Origin: an uncultured Pseudomonadota bacterium
Lineage (GTDB): Bacteria; Myxococcota_A; UBA796; SXON01
Direction of reading: 5' to 3'
DNA length: 64,000 nucleotides
Assembly (NCBI GenBank): GCA_903844155.1
Contig: CAIMSU010000166.1
Coordinates: 1 to 64,000 of the forward strand
Under the pieces are notes generated by a model, which saw nothing but the letters and a program-made list of their open reading frames with translations, did not search any database and was not told where the DNA came from. Position numbers and translations under genes: made by a program. This document shows positions 32,461 through 41,149 of this stretch, piece after piece (position 1 is the first letter of the stretch; each line of letters opens with the position of its first letter).

Positions 32461-33914
32461 AGCGGATCGACGCAGACCTGCTCGTCATCGGCTCGGGGCC
32501 GGGCGGGGCGATGACAGCCTGCGTCGCCGCTGAGGCCGGCCGGGACGTGCTGATCGTCGAGGAGGGCAGCCACCACTCGGTCGACTCGGCGCCGAGCTTC
32601 AGCCTCGCGGAGATGGACCAGAAGTACCGGAATGGTGGGCTGAACGTCACTTTTGGGGGGACGAGCATCACCTACCTGGAGGGTCGGTGCGTCGGTGGGG
32701 GCAGCGAGATCAACGCCGCGCTGTACCACCGTCCGTTGGACCAGACGCTGCGCGAGTGGCGCGACCAGACGAAGATCCACGGCTTTGAACCCGCTGATCT
32801 CTGGCCACACTTTGAGGCGGTGGAGCGGGACTGCAACGTGAACCTGGTGCCGGGTGGCCCGGGGCCGGCGGCCGACCTGCTCAAGCGCGGCGCTGGGGCG
32901 ATGGGCTGGTCGACGAGGGATATCGCCCGCTTCTGGTCGTACCCGGCGAAAGGCGAACCGCCGCTCGCGGGGTCGGGGCGGCAGTCGATGACGGTGACGT
33001 TGGTGCCAAGGGCGTTGCGGGCGGGCGCTCGGTTGATGCCGGACACCCGCGTGTTGCGGCTCACACGCGAGGGCGGGCGGGTGACTGGTGCCATCGCCGA
33101 GCGGAGCCGGGCGGGCGAGCCCCACGAGCGCTACGAGCTGCGGGCAAAGGACGTTTTCGTCTGTGCGGGCGCCGTCCAGACGCCGCGCCTGCTGCGTCGC
33201 TCGGGCCTGACGCACAACGTCGGCGACACGCTCCAACTTCACCCGATGATCCGTGTCACCGCGCACTTCCCGGAGCCGATGAACGATCTCGGCTACGGCG
33301 TGCCGACCGAGCAGGTCGACGCCTTCAAGCCCGCGCTGACGCTTGGCTGCTCGTACAGCTCCGTCCCCCACCTCGCGCTGTGGATGGGCGCTGAGCCGAC
33401 CCCAGGAAACGCTTCCGCAAAGCTGGACAAGCTCCGGGACTGGCGCCGCACCGGCATCTTCTACGTCGCCGCCGTGGGCACGGGCAAGGGCCGAATCCGC
33501 GACCTCCCCGTCGTCCGCGAGCCGTTCATCCGCCTCCCGCTGACCACGGACGATCTCAAGCGCCTCGGCGAAGGCTTCCTTCGCCTTGGACAATTGCTCT
33601 TCGCCGCCGGTGCCGACGCGATCTCTACGCCCGTGAACGGCGGCCCGCCGATCCGCGATCGCGCCGCGCTCGACGCGGTCGCGAGCGCCCTGCCGCAGGG
33701 CAAGATGACCGTTTCAACAATTCATCTGTTCTCGTCGGTCCCGATGGGCGCCGACGATCGCGTCACGGGCACGGACAGCTACGGGCGCGTGCACGGGACC
33801 ACGAACCTCTACGTCAACGACGCCTCGCTTTTCCCGGCGAGCCCCGCCGTCAACCCGCAGGGGACGGTGCTGGCGGTGGCGAGGCGGAATGTCCTGGAGT
33901 GGTTGGGGGGATGA
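32457..33914 (+). CDS. GMC-family FAD-dependent oxidoreductase
   Basis: 485 residues. FAD-binding Rossmann motif V-I-G-S-G-P-G-G-A-M near the N-terminus, V-L-I-V-E-E-G, and G-R-C-V-G-G-G-S-E-I-N-A-A, the GMC signature. The C-terminus N-P-Q-G-T-V-L-A-V-A-R-R is the second FAD-contact region, and S-S-V-P-M-G supplies part of the catalytic site. Such enzymes oxidise alcohols, sugars or sterols. It is coupled to the small protein upstream and is the last gene of the sigma-54-driven unit. Its 3' end overlaps the convergent tryptophanase gene by 65 bases. Confidence 0.85.
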   Translation: MKRIDADLLVIGSGPGGAMTACVAAEAGRDVLIVEEGSHHSVDSAPSFSLAEMDQKYRNGGLNVTFGGTSITYLEGRCVGGGSEINAALYHRPLDQTLREWRDQTKIHGFEPADLWPHFEAVERDCNVNLVPGGPGPAADLLKRGAGAMGWSTRDIARFWSYPAKGEPPLAGSGRQSMTVTLVPRALRAGARLMPDTRVLRLTREGGRVTGAIAERSRAGEPHERYELRAKDVFVCAGAVQTPRLLRRSGLTHNVGDTLQLHPMIRVTAHFPEPMNDLGYGVPTEQVDAFKPALTLGCSYSSVPHLALWMGAEPTPGNASAKLDKLRDWRRTGIFYVAAVGTGKGRIRDLPVVREPFIRLPLTTDDLKRLGEGFLRLGQLLFAAGADAISTPVNGGPPIRDRAALDAVASALPQGKMTVSTIHLFSSVPMGADDRVTGTDSYGRVHGTTNLYVNDASLFPASPAVNPQGTVLAVARRNVLEWLGG

Positions 33915-35277
33915 CGGCCATCACGGCCGAAAAGTGCCTCAAGAACGCCGGCTCCTCGACAATCCGGTAGCCGGGTATGTCGCCCGCCCGCCTCGCCACC
34001 CGCTCCGCGACCTCGATCACGTAGTCGACGTGGGATTGCGTGTAGACGCGTCGCGGGAGCGCAAGCCGAACCAGTTGCAGTGAGGCATGCGGGAACATCA
34101 GGCGACCGATCTCGACGCCGCGAACGCCACCTTCCAGATACAACGCCGCAGCCAGAGCCTGTCCGGGAAGCTCGTCGGGCGAGAGGTGCGGCAAAAGCGC
34201 GCCTGCATCGCAGAAGACGGCGTGGCCACCGGGGGGCTCGACGACGGGGATCCCGGCACGCTGCAGCCCTTCCGCAAAGTACGCGACGCTACGCGCCCGG
34301 TACCGTAGATAATCTGGGTCCAACGCCTCTTCCAGGCCGACGGCGATGCACGAGAGGTCCCTCCCTGCGAGGCCGCCATAGGTCGGGAAGCCTTCGCCAA
34401 GGATCAGCTCGTTGCGGAACTTCTCGGCGAGGACCGGATCGCGCGTGGCGAACAGCCCGCCGATGTGGGAGATACCATCCTTCTTCGCCGACAAGAGACA
34501 GCCGTCGGCGAGGTCGAACGCCGCGCGGGCGATGGCGGGAATCGACGTGTCACCCCACCCCGGCTCGCGCTCGTGGACGAACCAGGCGTTTTCGGCGAAC
34601 CGGGCCGCGTCGAGCAGCATGGGGATGCCGACGGCGTGGCAACACGCGCTGACAGCGGCGATGTTGGCCATCGACACGGGTTGGCCGCCCGCCGCGTTGT
34701 TGGTGATCGTCAGGATCACGAACTTCGGGCGTTGCGCCGTCAACAACCGAACCAGCTCGTCCACGTTCAGGTCACCCTTGAAGGGCGAGCGGTCGGAGGG
34801 AACACGCGAGGAGGACACCGGGAGGTCCAGGCCGATAGCCCCCGCCTGCTCGATGTTCGCCCGCGTCGTGTCAAAAAGCGTGTTGCTGACGACCAGATCG
34901 CCGGGCTTCAGGTCGACGCGCGCGAGGATCCGCTCGGCCGCCCGCCCCTGGTGCACCGGGAACACGTATGGGTAGCCGGTCAGCCGCTGAACGACCCGTT
35001 CGAACTGCTGAAACGAGCGGCCACCCGCGTAGCTCTCGTCGCCGAGGAGCAGCGCGGCCTGCTGGGTCGCAGACAGCGCGCCCGTGCCGGAGTCCGTGAG
35101 CAGGTCGATGGTGACGGCCGTCGCGGGGAGCTTGAAGAGGTTGTGCCCGGCTGCCTCCAGCGCGGACTCCCGCTGGGCGCGCGTGAGCAGCGGGATCGGC
35201 TCCACCGCCTTGATGCGGAAGGGCTCGAAGATGGTGTGCCACGCCAGATCCGGAGACACGGCCCCGGGCCCGGCCAC
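33850..35277 (-). CDS. tnaA: Tryptophanase / beta-eliminating lyase
   Basis: 475 residues, the usual TnaA length. N-terminal E-P-F-R-I-K-x-V-E-P-I-P; PLP-binding lysine in L-S-A-K-K-D-G-I-S-H-I-G-G, where S-A-K-K-D is the tryptophanase form (tyrosine phenol-lyase has S-G-K-K-D); also D-S-G-T-G-A-L-S and T-I-T-N-N-A-A-G-G-Q-P-V-S. It converts tryptophan to indole, pyruvate and ammonia; tyrosine phenol-lyase cannot be excluded. GTG 35277 follows directly after the fasciclin gene stop, so the two are cotranscribed. The Pro-rich C-terminal extension is encoded inside the convergent overlap with the GMC gene. Confidence 0.85.
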   Translation of the reverse strand: MAGPGAVSPDLAWHTIFEPFRIKAVEPIPLLTRAQRESALEAAGHNLFKLPATAVTIDLLTDSGTGALSATQQAALLLGDESYAGGRSFQQFERVVQRLTGYPYVFPVHQGRAAERILARVDLKPGDLVVSNTLFDTTRANIEQAGAIGLDLPVSSSRVPSDRSPFKGDLNVDELVRLLTAQRPKFVILTITNNAAGGQPVSMANIAAVSACCHAVGIPMLLDAARFAENAWFVHEREPGWGDTSIPAIARAAFDLADGCLLSAKKDGISHIGGLFATRDPVLAEKFRNELILGEGFPTYGGLAGRDLSCIAVGLEEALDPDYLRYRARSVAYFAEGLQRAGIPVVEPPGGHAVFCDAGALLPHLSPDELPGQALAAALYLEGGVRGVEIGRLMFPHASLQLVRLALPRRVYTQSHVDYVIEVAERVARRAGDIPGYRIVEEPAFLRHFSAVMAVIPPTTPGHSASPPPAPSPAG

Positions 35278-35844
35278 CTACTTGCTCGGGGGGAGGATGA
35301 CCGCGTCCACCACGTAAACAACCCCATTCATGGCGTGCACGGTGCCGACGACATTCGCGTCGTCGATCTTGACCTTGTCGCCGGTCACGTGGGCCGTGAC
35401 GGAGGTGCCGTCGGACATGCCGATCTTCTGGCCGTCCTTGAGCGTGGCAAGGTCGAGGATCGGAACGCAGGCGTGGTGCTGGACGATGGCCTTGAGCTGG
35501 GCCTTGTTCTCGGGCTTCAGCAGGGTGTCGAGCGTGCCGGGCGGCAGCTTCGCAAAAGCCTCGTTGGTTGGGGCGAAGACGGTGTAGATGCCGCCGGGGC
35601 TGCCGAGCGCGGGGGCCAGGTCGGTCGCCTTCACGGCCGCGACGAGCGTGGAGTGGTCGGGCGAGCCCAGCGCCACGTCGAGGACGGTCTTTTCGGCGTC
35701 CGACTTGGGTGTTGCGGGCGCGACGTACTCGGCCTGCTTTGCCGCGGGTTTGGGCGCGGCGACGGACGCCGCGGCGGGAGCGGCGGGCTCGTTGTTGCAG
35801 GCGGCGAGCACGACGAAGGCGAGGATGGAAATCGAGCGGAACAT
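35278..35844 (-). CDS. Fasciclin (FAS1) domain lipoprotein
   Basis: 188 residues. Lipobox V-L-A-A-C (Cys17), an Ala/Pro/Lys-rich spacer (about 20-50), then one FAS1 domain: T-V-L-D-V-A-L, Y-T-V-F-A-P-T-N-E-A-F-A-K-L-P, V-Q-H-H, and V-H-A-M-N-G-V-V-Y-V-V-D-A-V. FAS1 domains mediate adhesion or binding at the cell surface. A consensus sigma-54 promoter lies 28-43 bases upstream, giving a leader of about 17 bases with GGAG. Tryptophanase follows without a gap. Confidence 0.88.
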   Translation of the reverse strand: MFRSISILAFVVLAACNNEPAAPAAASVAAPKPAAKQAEYVAPATPKSDAEKTVLDVALGSPDHSTLVAAVKATDLAPALGSPGGIYTVFAPTNEAFAKLPPGTLDTLLKPENKAQLKAIVQHHACVPILDLATLKDGQKIGMSDGTSVTAHVTGDKVKIDDANVVGTVHAMNGVVYVVDAVILPPSK

Positions 35845-35871
35845 GGCTTTCTCCAGAGGGATCTCCGGCGA

Positions 35872-35887
35872 AGCAAGGAGCGTGCCA
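35872..35887 (-). promoter_or_regulatory. Consensus sigma-54 promoter of the fasciclin-tryptophanase unit
   Basis: On the minus strand TGGCACGCTCCTTGCT, a full match to TGGCAYG-N4-TTGCW. The predicted start is near 35861, giving a leader of about 17 bases that contains the GGAG ribosome-binding site of the gene starting at 35844. No dyad like that at 28.9 or 45.3 kb was seen upstream; a 14-bp minisatellite begins three bases away. Confidence 0.8.
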
Positions 35888-35889
35888 GT

Positions 35890-35980
35890 GGAGGTTTCAG
35901 GCTGGAGGCTGGAGGCTTCAGGCTGGAGGCTTCAGGCTGGGGGCTTCACGCTGGAGGCTTCAGGCTGGGGGCTTTGGGCG
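35890..35980. repeat. 14-bp minisatellite (about 6.5 copies)
   Basis: Unit GGAGGCTTCAGGCT. Copies lie at 35890, 35911, 35925, 35939, 35953 and 35967, with a half unit at 35904; some carry A-to-G or G-to-C changes. It lies directly upstream of the sigma-54 promoter, where enhancer spacing matters. Copy-number change would alter distance by 14 bp (about 1.3 helical turns) per unit. Confidence 0.85.
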
Positions 35981-36106
35981 ACTGCTCCGCATCGCGGCGT
36001 CCTCACCGCTGGCGGCGGAGGCCTCCCCGGTTTTCTCGCTCGCGGTCGAGTGAGCGGGCTCACCTCTCCCCAAACCGTGTCATTCCACCCACCCCGCTGG
36101 GCGTCC

Positions 36107-36847
36107 CTACCCTCGGTCGGGTGACGGATCGACGCCGGACGAGACATCGAGCAGCAGCTCTGCGCCGTCCTCCAGCGCCATCGTGCCAGGGGGCGCGTCG
36201 GCCAGCGCGACCGCCAGCGGGCGCACGGGGAGCCCGAGCTTGCGGCGGATCGGGCCCGTCAGATCGGCGATCACTCGGTGCGGCGCGTCAAACGCGGAGA
36301 GCATGCGCCCCGTGGCGCCCTCGTCGTCGTAGTCGGTGCCTGCGACGACGACGTCGGCCGGGCTGGCCCAGCGCGCGATCGCGTCGACATCCGCGGGGGT
36401 CGCGAAGCGGTGCAGGGCCTGAGAGAGCAGCGCGACCCGGACTCCGCCGCGCTCCAGGGTCAACATCACCGGTGGCACCTTCGGGCGCGTTCGCAGGAAC
36501 GCCAACCTCCCAAGGGCGAGCACGGGATTCCTCGCCGCCGACCACGTCTTTCGCAACGCCTCCGCGGGGGTGGCATAGGGAATCGGCTCAAACGCCCGCG
36601 CGCGGACGCGGAACCCTGCGACCGTCACTGGCCCCGCCTCCGACAGGCAGACGCCCTCTCTCGCCAGCCACGCCAACACGGCCGGCAACGCCGCAAGCCG
36701 GCCGGTCCCCGCCTTCACCCCCGACACCCGCTCGCGCTCCGTCCACGTCACCACGGCGGGCTCGTCCCCCGGCAACGTAGGCGGATCCACGCAGATCGCG
36801 GCACCGGCCCACTCCAGACGCAGCCCGCTGTAGCCGAGGTGGCGCAC
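36107..36847 (-). CDS. Metallo-beta-lactamase-like fold protein lacking the HxHxDH motif
   Basis: 246 residues from GTG 36847 (M-R-H-L-G-Y-S-G-L-R-L-E-W). The strand order recalls UlaG/MBL-superfamily proteins: a first H-L-G-Y-S-G-L strand, an I-C-V-D-P-P segment, a V-V-T-W strand, later V-A-L-L-S-Q and V-V-V-A-G-T-D-Y-D-D. The zinc motif normally following the V-V-T-W position is replaced by T-E-R-E-R-V, so it is either catalytically dead or different. A CTG at the radical SAM stop would be an earlier start. It is the last gene of the FAAL/radical SAM unit. The fold assignment is tentative. Confidence 0.55.
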   Translation of the reverse strand: MRHLGYSGLRLEWAGAAICVDPPTLPGDEPAVVTWTERERVSGVKAGTGRLAALPAVLAWLAREGVCLSEAGPVTVAGFRVRARAFEPIPYATPAEALRKTWSAARNPVLALGRLAFLRTRPKVPPVMLTLERGGVRVALLSQALHRFATPADVDAIARWASPADVVVAGTDYDDEGATGRMLSAFDAPHRVIADLTGPIRRKLGLPVRPLAVALADAPPGTMALEDGAELLLDVSSGVDPSPDRG

Positions 36848-36912
36848 CGCCAGCCAGCCAACGCCAAGCTCGGCCGGGCCGCGCCCGGAGGCCTGCGGGC
36901 CGCCGGCGGGGA

Positions 36913-38139
36913 TCAGTGCGCCTCCGCCGCCCGCGGCCGGCAGGACAAGAACGTGCCATGCCGTTTGAGCTCGTCCAACCGGCATGACCACACGAGCTGA
37001 CCGTCGTGCACCGTCATGTCCGGGCACCCGTCGCACATGTTCGCCTCGCCGTCGGCCATGTGGTCGATCGGCTGGATGAACGCGATGGATTGGAAGTGGA
37101 GCGCCTGAACGACGCGACCAGGGTGACGGGCCACCGTCTTGACCCAGTCCTTCGCCGCCCGACGCACCCCCGCGTCCACCGGCGCGAACCCCGCCAGCAT
37201 CGCCTTTCCCTGTGAGAGGAGCCGCGGGTCCGAATAGGCCAGGTATCGACCCGCGAAAAAGTGATGCCCCGTCTGGATCAGCTCCATGAAGCGCTTGCCG
37301 ACGTAGCCATGCACGCGACCGTCCTTCCCCGGCGTCCCCACCCGTCCCACGAGCGTCCACTTAAAGCTCGACGGATCCTTCGTCCCGCCAAGGTAGGCGG
37401 CAGCGTCAAAATCGGGCTCCTGCTCGCGGATGAGCGCGATGAGCTCCGGCGTGGTCATCGGCGCCGGGTTCTTCTCCTGGTCGTAGTAGATCACCTCGTC
37501 CATCGCCACTTCTTTCGGGCCGGCGTGGTAGGTGAACTCCCGACTGCGGGCGGTGCGGAAGAGGATGAAGACCATGGAGTGCACGATGTCGATGTGCTCC
37601 TGCGCCCATCGCACCAGCCTTGGGACGTGCTTCGCGGTGTCCCGGTACACGGTCATGTTGAACGCGCACGACAGTCCGCCCTCCCGCTGGACCATCTCCG
37701 CAAAATGGAGCCGCAACGCGCATAGCTCCAGCTCGTCCCTGTTCTTCCAGTTCGGCCGCCCCTGCCCCGAGTCGATGTGGAACGTCACCCCATGCAGGCC
37801 AGCCATGCGGAGGTCGTGCAGGAACTCCGGCGTCATCGCGTGGCCGTTCGTGTTCACGACCGGCTTCAAGTTGTACTCATCCCGGATCATCCGGACGATG
37901 TCGACGATCTGGGGGTGGGTGAGCGGGTCGCCGCCCGCGATGGACATCGAGTCCATCTTGCGCTTGGCCGTGAACACGTCCATGTCGGAGCGGACCTGAT
38001 CGAGCGTCTTGTGGCTGTCGTGCTCGTTTGTAGAGTAGCAACCTTCACAATAGATGTTGCACTTCTTCGTGGGCTCCAGCCAGGAGAGCACGTTGTCGTT
38101 CAGCGTCCACGGGAGGCGGTAGTAATTGGCGGGATCCAT
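36913..38139 (-). CDS. Radical SAM protein with C-terminal Cys cluster
   Basis: 408 residues. Radical SAM motif C27-x3-C31-x2-C34 (KCNIYCEGCYST), S-I-A-G-G-D-P-L as the glycine-rich SAM-binding part, and V-V-N-T-N-G. Near the C-terminus N-M-C-D-G-C-P-D-M and W-S-C-R form a SPASM-like auxiliary cluster region. SPASM proteins modify peptides or carry out demanding redox steps. It lies 12 bases after the B12-type radical SAM gene and 66 bases before the MBL-like gene, in the acyl-ACP gene unit, so its substrate may be an acyl-thioester or a derived lipid. Confidence 0.82.
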   Translation of the reverse strand: MDPANYYRLPWTLNDNVLSWLEPTKKCNIYCEGCYSTNEHDSHKTLDQVRSDMDVFTAKRKMDSMSIAGGDPLTHPQIVDIVRMIRDEYNLKPVVNTNGHAMTPEFLHDLRMAGLHGVTFHIDSGQGRPNWKNRDELELCALRLHFAEMVQREGGLSCAFNMTVYRDTAKHVPRLVRWAQEHIDIVHSMVFILFRTARSREFTYHAGPKEVAMDEVIYYDQEKNPAPMTTPELIALIREQEPDFDAAAYLGGTKDPSSFKWTLVGRVGTPGKDGRVHGYVGKRFMELIQTGHHFFAGRYLAYSDPRLLSQGKAMLAGFAPVDAGVRRAAKDWVKTVARHPGRVVQALHFQSIAFIQPIDHMADGEANMCDGCPDMTVHDGQLVWSCRLDELKRHGTFLSCRPRAAEAH

Positions 38140-38151
38140 GAAAAACTCCGG

Positions 38152-39441
38152 TCAGAACTGAATGGTTCGCTCGAAGAGCGGCAGGTCGGCGAGGTGGCCG
38201 CGGCCGGCGTAGAACTCGCGCCACAGGCGGATGTAGGCGGCGTGGAGCGCTTCCGGGCTCATCTTCGCCGGTTGGAACACGACATTCGCGTCGTTGTACT
38301 TCGACCAGTCGCGGTGGAGGATCCGGTCCTCGGTGAGGAGGCGGTACCAGGAGGGCGTGCCGGGGTAGGGCGTGAAGATGGCAAATTCAGCCTTGCGAAT
38401 CCCGCTGCGGTCCGCGAAGTCGAGCATCCTGTCGACCGTGCCCTCGTCGTCGTCGTCGAGGCCGATGAGGAAAGACGTGTAGGGCTCGATGCCGACGTCG
38501 TGGCACTTGGCGATGGCCGCCTCGGCGCGGGCGAGGGCCTTGGCGTCCTGCCCGGTGAACGCGCGTGTCGTGACCGGGTCAAAGCCGCCGACAAGGTAGA
38601 ACATGTCGACCCCTGCGGTCTTCGCTTTCTGCAGGAACGACGTGGAGGTTGCGAGGATCATCGGCATGGAGATGCCGGCGTAGCTGATCTGCGCGGCAGT
38701 CCCGCCCGCAACCGCCGCCCGGGCGATGACGGCGTCAAAGAGCTCCGACATGCGGCGGTGCGCGGCGCCGGGGAACCAGCCGGTGTCCTCCGTCAGACAG
38801 CCTCGAACCCCCGCGCGGGTGAGCTGTTCGAGCTGGCCGAGGACATGATCAAGGGAGAACGTACGGATGTGGCGATCCATGACGCCGGGGATGGCACAGG
38901 CCTGGCAGGTCATGGCGCACCCGCGCGAGACCTGAAGCGGGTAGTCGTCCGCCCCGGTCCCGAAGTAGAGGTCGACGCGCGGGAGCGGGACGGTGGTGAG
39001 GTCCACGGGAGCCGCGTTGTAGCGGGGTTTCAGGCGTCCGGCGGCGGCGTCCGCCAGCACCGTCGGCCAGACGCCTTCGCCCTCGCCGACCACCACGGCG
39101 TCGACGTGGTGGCCGACGACCTCGGGCATCATCGTGGGGAAGAGCCCGCCTGCGACGACCGGTTTTCCGTGAGCTCGGAAGTAGTCGGCGAGCGCCATGC
39201 CGCGCGTTGCCGCGGGTGTGAAGAACGAGAGGGCGACGAGGTCCGCGTCGGTGGGGACGTCGGCCGGGACGATGCGGTCGTCGCGGTACTCGATCGTCCA
39301 GTCGGGCGGCGTGCAGGCGGCGAGCGACGCGATGCCGAGCGAGGGCGAGCCGAGGTACTCGTTCATCGGGACGAATTCGAGCAATTCCGGGTTGGACGCT
39401 GCGTGTCGGTCGAACGCGGCGTAGACGAAGAGGACCTTCAT
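38152..39441 (-). CDS. B12-binding-type radical SAM protein
   Basis: 429 residues. The N-terminal Rossmann part (about 1-130) fits a cobalamin-binding domain (L-F-V-Y-A-A, L-V-A-L-S-F-F-T, V-V-A-G-G-L-F-P-T, V-V-G-E-G-E). The radical SAM cluster follows: C175-x3-C179-x2-C182 (SRGCAMTCQACAIP). Such enzymes methylate unactivated carbons or rearrange skeletons. ATG 39441 overlaps the acyl-CoA dehydrogenase stop (ATGA), so it is translated together with the acyl carrier protein and dehydrogenase and probably acts on their product. Confidence 0.85.
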   Translation of the reverse strand: MKVLFVYAAFDRHAASNPELLEFVPMNEYLGSPSLGIASLAACTPPDWTIEYRDDRIVPADVPTDADLVALSFFTPAATRGMALADYFRAHGKPVVAGGLFPTMMPEVVGHHVDAVVVGEGEGVWPTVLADAAAGRLKPRYNAAPVDLTTVPLPRVDLYFGTGADDYPLQVSRGCAMTCQACAIPGVMDRHIRTFSLDHVLGQLEQLTRAGVRGCLTEDTGWFPGAAHRRMSELFDAVIARAAVAGGTAAQISYAGISMPMILATSTSFLQKAKTAGVDMFYLVGGFDPVTTRAFTGQDAKALARAEAAIAKCHDVGIEPYTSFLIGLDDDDEGTVDRMLDFADRSGIRKAEFAIFTPYPGTPSWYRLLTEDRILHRDWSKYNDANVVFQPAKMSPEALHAAYIRLWREFYAGRGHLADLPLFERTIQF

Positions 39442-40907
39442 GCGTGGACTCCTTCGGGGTGGGCGACAGGTGCGGCGCCGGTGACGACGCGGGTGGACTG
39501 GTTCGGCTCGGCCAGGAGCGAGAGGCTGCGAGCCTTGGCGAGGGCAAGCCAGCGGGCGGCGAGCGTGCCGTCCGCATGCGCGCGAGCGACGACGGCATCC
39601 GTCGCCTCGCGCAGCACGACAAGCTGGCCGACCCGATGAAGCAGGCGTTGCTCGCGGGCGATGCGGACACCGTGACGGGCGACGAGATCGTCGCGGAGGG
39701 CAGCGACCCGCATCGCGAAGTCGTCCGCGGCGCGTCCCAACGGTCCCAGCGCCGAGAGCGGCTGACGGGAGGCGGCAGGGGCGACCTCGATCATCCCGAG
39801 GTGCACGCGCAGGACGTCGTTGGCGCCCTCAAAGATGCGCGTCACGCGTGCGTCGCGCAGGAGCAGGGCGAGGCCGGTCTCCTCGATGTACCCGCTCCCG
39901 CCGTGCAATTGCAGCGCCGTGTCCACGATCTCCCAGTTTGCCTCACTGCAAAATACCTTCGCCGCGATGGACTGGGCGAGGAGCCGGTCCCCGCTGGTCG
40001 CCGACCCGACCAGCGCCTCCATCGCGTAGAGCGTGGCGGCCATGTCGGCGACCTGCTCGCGGACGACCTCAAAAGCGTCCAGCGTACGGCCGAATTGGAC
40101 GCGCGTGGCAACGTGCCCCTTCGCCGCCGCAAACGCCGCGGATGCGCTGCCGATGCACCCGGCCGCCATCACGGTTCGGCCCCAGGCGAGCACGTGCTGA
40201 AGCTGGCTCATGCCCTCGCCCGCCACGCCGATGACGCGGTCCATCGGCACGCGGGTGCCGTCAAAATGGAGCGTGGTCGTGGAGGATCCGCGCAGGCCGA
40301 GCTTCTCCTCCTCGGGCCCCACGGTCACGCCGCCGTCGTTCGGCGAGAGGAGCAGGAGGCTGTGCCCTCGTCGCGCGCCACCGAGCCCCGGGGTCGACGC
40401 GGTGATCGTGTAGACCTTCGCAAAACCGCCGTTCGTCACGAAGATCTTCTCGCCATCGACCTGAAGCGCCGGTGTTTCCGCGGTTTCGGCCACCTCGACG
40501 CCGCGCGTGCGGATCGCCGCGAGATCGCTGCCCGCGCCCGCCTCTGTCGTCGCGAACGCCGCGAGGCATTCTCCCGCCGCGATCGCCGGTAACCATCGCT
40601 CCTTCAGCGCCGCCGACCCGTAGGCCACGAGCCCGCGCCTCCCAAGCCCGAGGTGCAGGCCGACCGTCGTGGCGACCGAGCGATCATGCCGCGCCAACGT
40701 CGTCACCACCGCGCAAGCGTCGGCGAGGTCCAGCCCCGCCCCGCCGAATTCTTCAGGGATCGACGCGCCAAACACACCAAGCTCGGCGAGGCCGCTCAGC
40801 ACGCCGGACGGAATCGCGTGCGCGCGGTCGATCGCGCGTGCGTTGATTTTTTTGCGCGCAAAGCGGTCGATGCCCTCGCAGAACTCGGCGATGACCGCGG
40901 AATTCAT
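39438..40907 (-). CDS. Acyl-CoA/acyl-ACP dehydrogenase with C-terminal extension
   Basis: 489 residues, about 100 longer than the usual acyl-CoA dehydrogenase. Family motifs: F-G-G-A-G-L, A-F-A-T-T-E-A-G-A-G-S-D (FAD), F-V-T-N-G, G-R-T-V-M-A-A-G-C-I-G-S, and L-H-G-G-S-G-Y-I-E-E; the Glu in I-F-E-G-A-N-D is the likely catalytic base. It introduces a double bond next to a thioester. Sitting directly after an acyl carrier protein gene with overlapping codons, it may act on an ACP-bound acyl chain, as dehydrogenases do in prolyl-carrier pathways. The helical extra C-terminus resembles the long members of the family. Confidence 0.87.
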   Translation of the reverse strand: MNSAVIAEFCEGIDRFARKKINARAIDRAHAIPSGVLSGLAELGVFGASIPEEFGGAGLDLADACAVVTTLARHDRSVATTVGLHLGLGRRGLVAYGSAALKERWLPAIAAGECLAAFATTEAGAGSDLAAIRTRGVEVAETAETPALQVDGEKIFVTNGGFAKVYTITASTPGLGGARRGHSLLLLSPNDGGVTVGPEEEKLGLRGSSTTTLHFDGTRVPMDRVIGVAGEGMSQLQHVLAWGRTVMAAGCIGSASAAFAAAKGHVATRVQFGRTLDAFEVVREQVADMAATLYAMEALVGSATSGDRLLAQSIAAKVFCSEANWEIVDTALQLHGGSGYIEETGLALLLRDARVTRIFEGANDVLRVHLGMIEVAPAASRQPLSALGPLGRAADDFAMRVAALRDDLVARHGVRIAREQRLLHRVGQLVVLREATDAVVARAHADGTLAARWLALAKARSLSLLAEPNQSTRVVTGAAPVAHPEGVHA

Positions 40908-41149
40908 GCGATGTGCCGGCGAGCGAGCGCCATGAGTCCGGCGACGTCGGAGACCGCGGCCGCCTCCTCCATCTCCACGTCGATGTCGAATTCCTCGGCC
41001 AACATCGACAGCAACTCCATCGATCCGACTGAATCCAGGCCGAGATCCTCGCGGAGCCGGTCGCCCGCCTTGATCTCGGTGGGTGGGACGTTCGTGAGGT
41101 CCGAGAGGATGCGGCGGACGCGGGATTCCTGGATGTCGGGGGTCATCAT
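40904..41149 (-). CDS. Acyl carrier protein
   Basis: 81 residues with the ACP four-helix pattern and the phosphopantetheine site D-S-V-G-S-M-E-L (Ser40). The acidic second half (E-E-F-D-I-D-V-E-M-E-E) is typical of ACPs. Two ATG codons (41149 and 41146) are possible; the first overlaps the epimerase stop. It should carry the acyl chain loaded by the fatty acyl-AMP ligase encoded two genes upstream. No ketosynthase is encoded nearby, so it is unlikely to be the fatty-acid synthesis ACP. Confidence 0.9.
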   Translation of the reverse strand: MMTPDIQESRVRRILSDLTNVPPTEIKAGDRLREDLGLDSVGSMELLSMLAEEFDIDVEMEEAAAVSDVAGLMALARRHIA

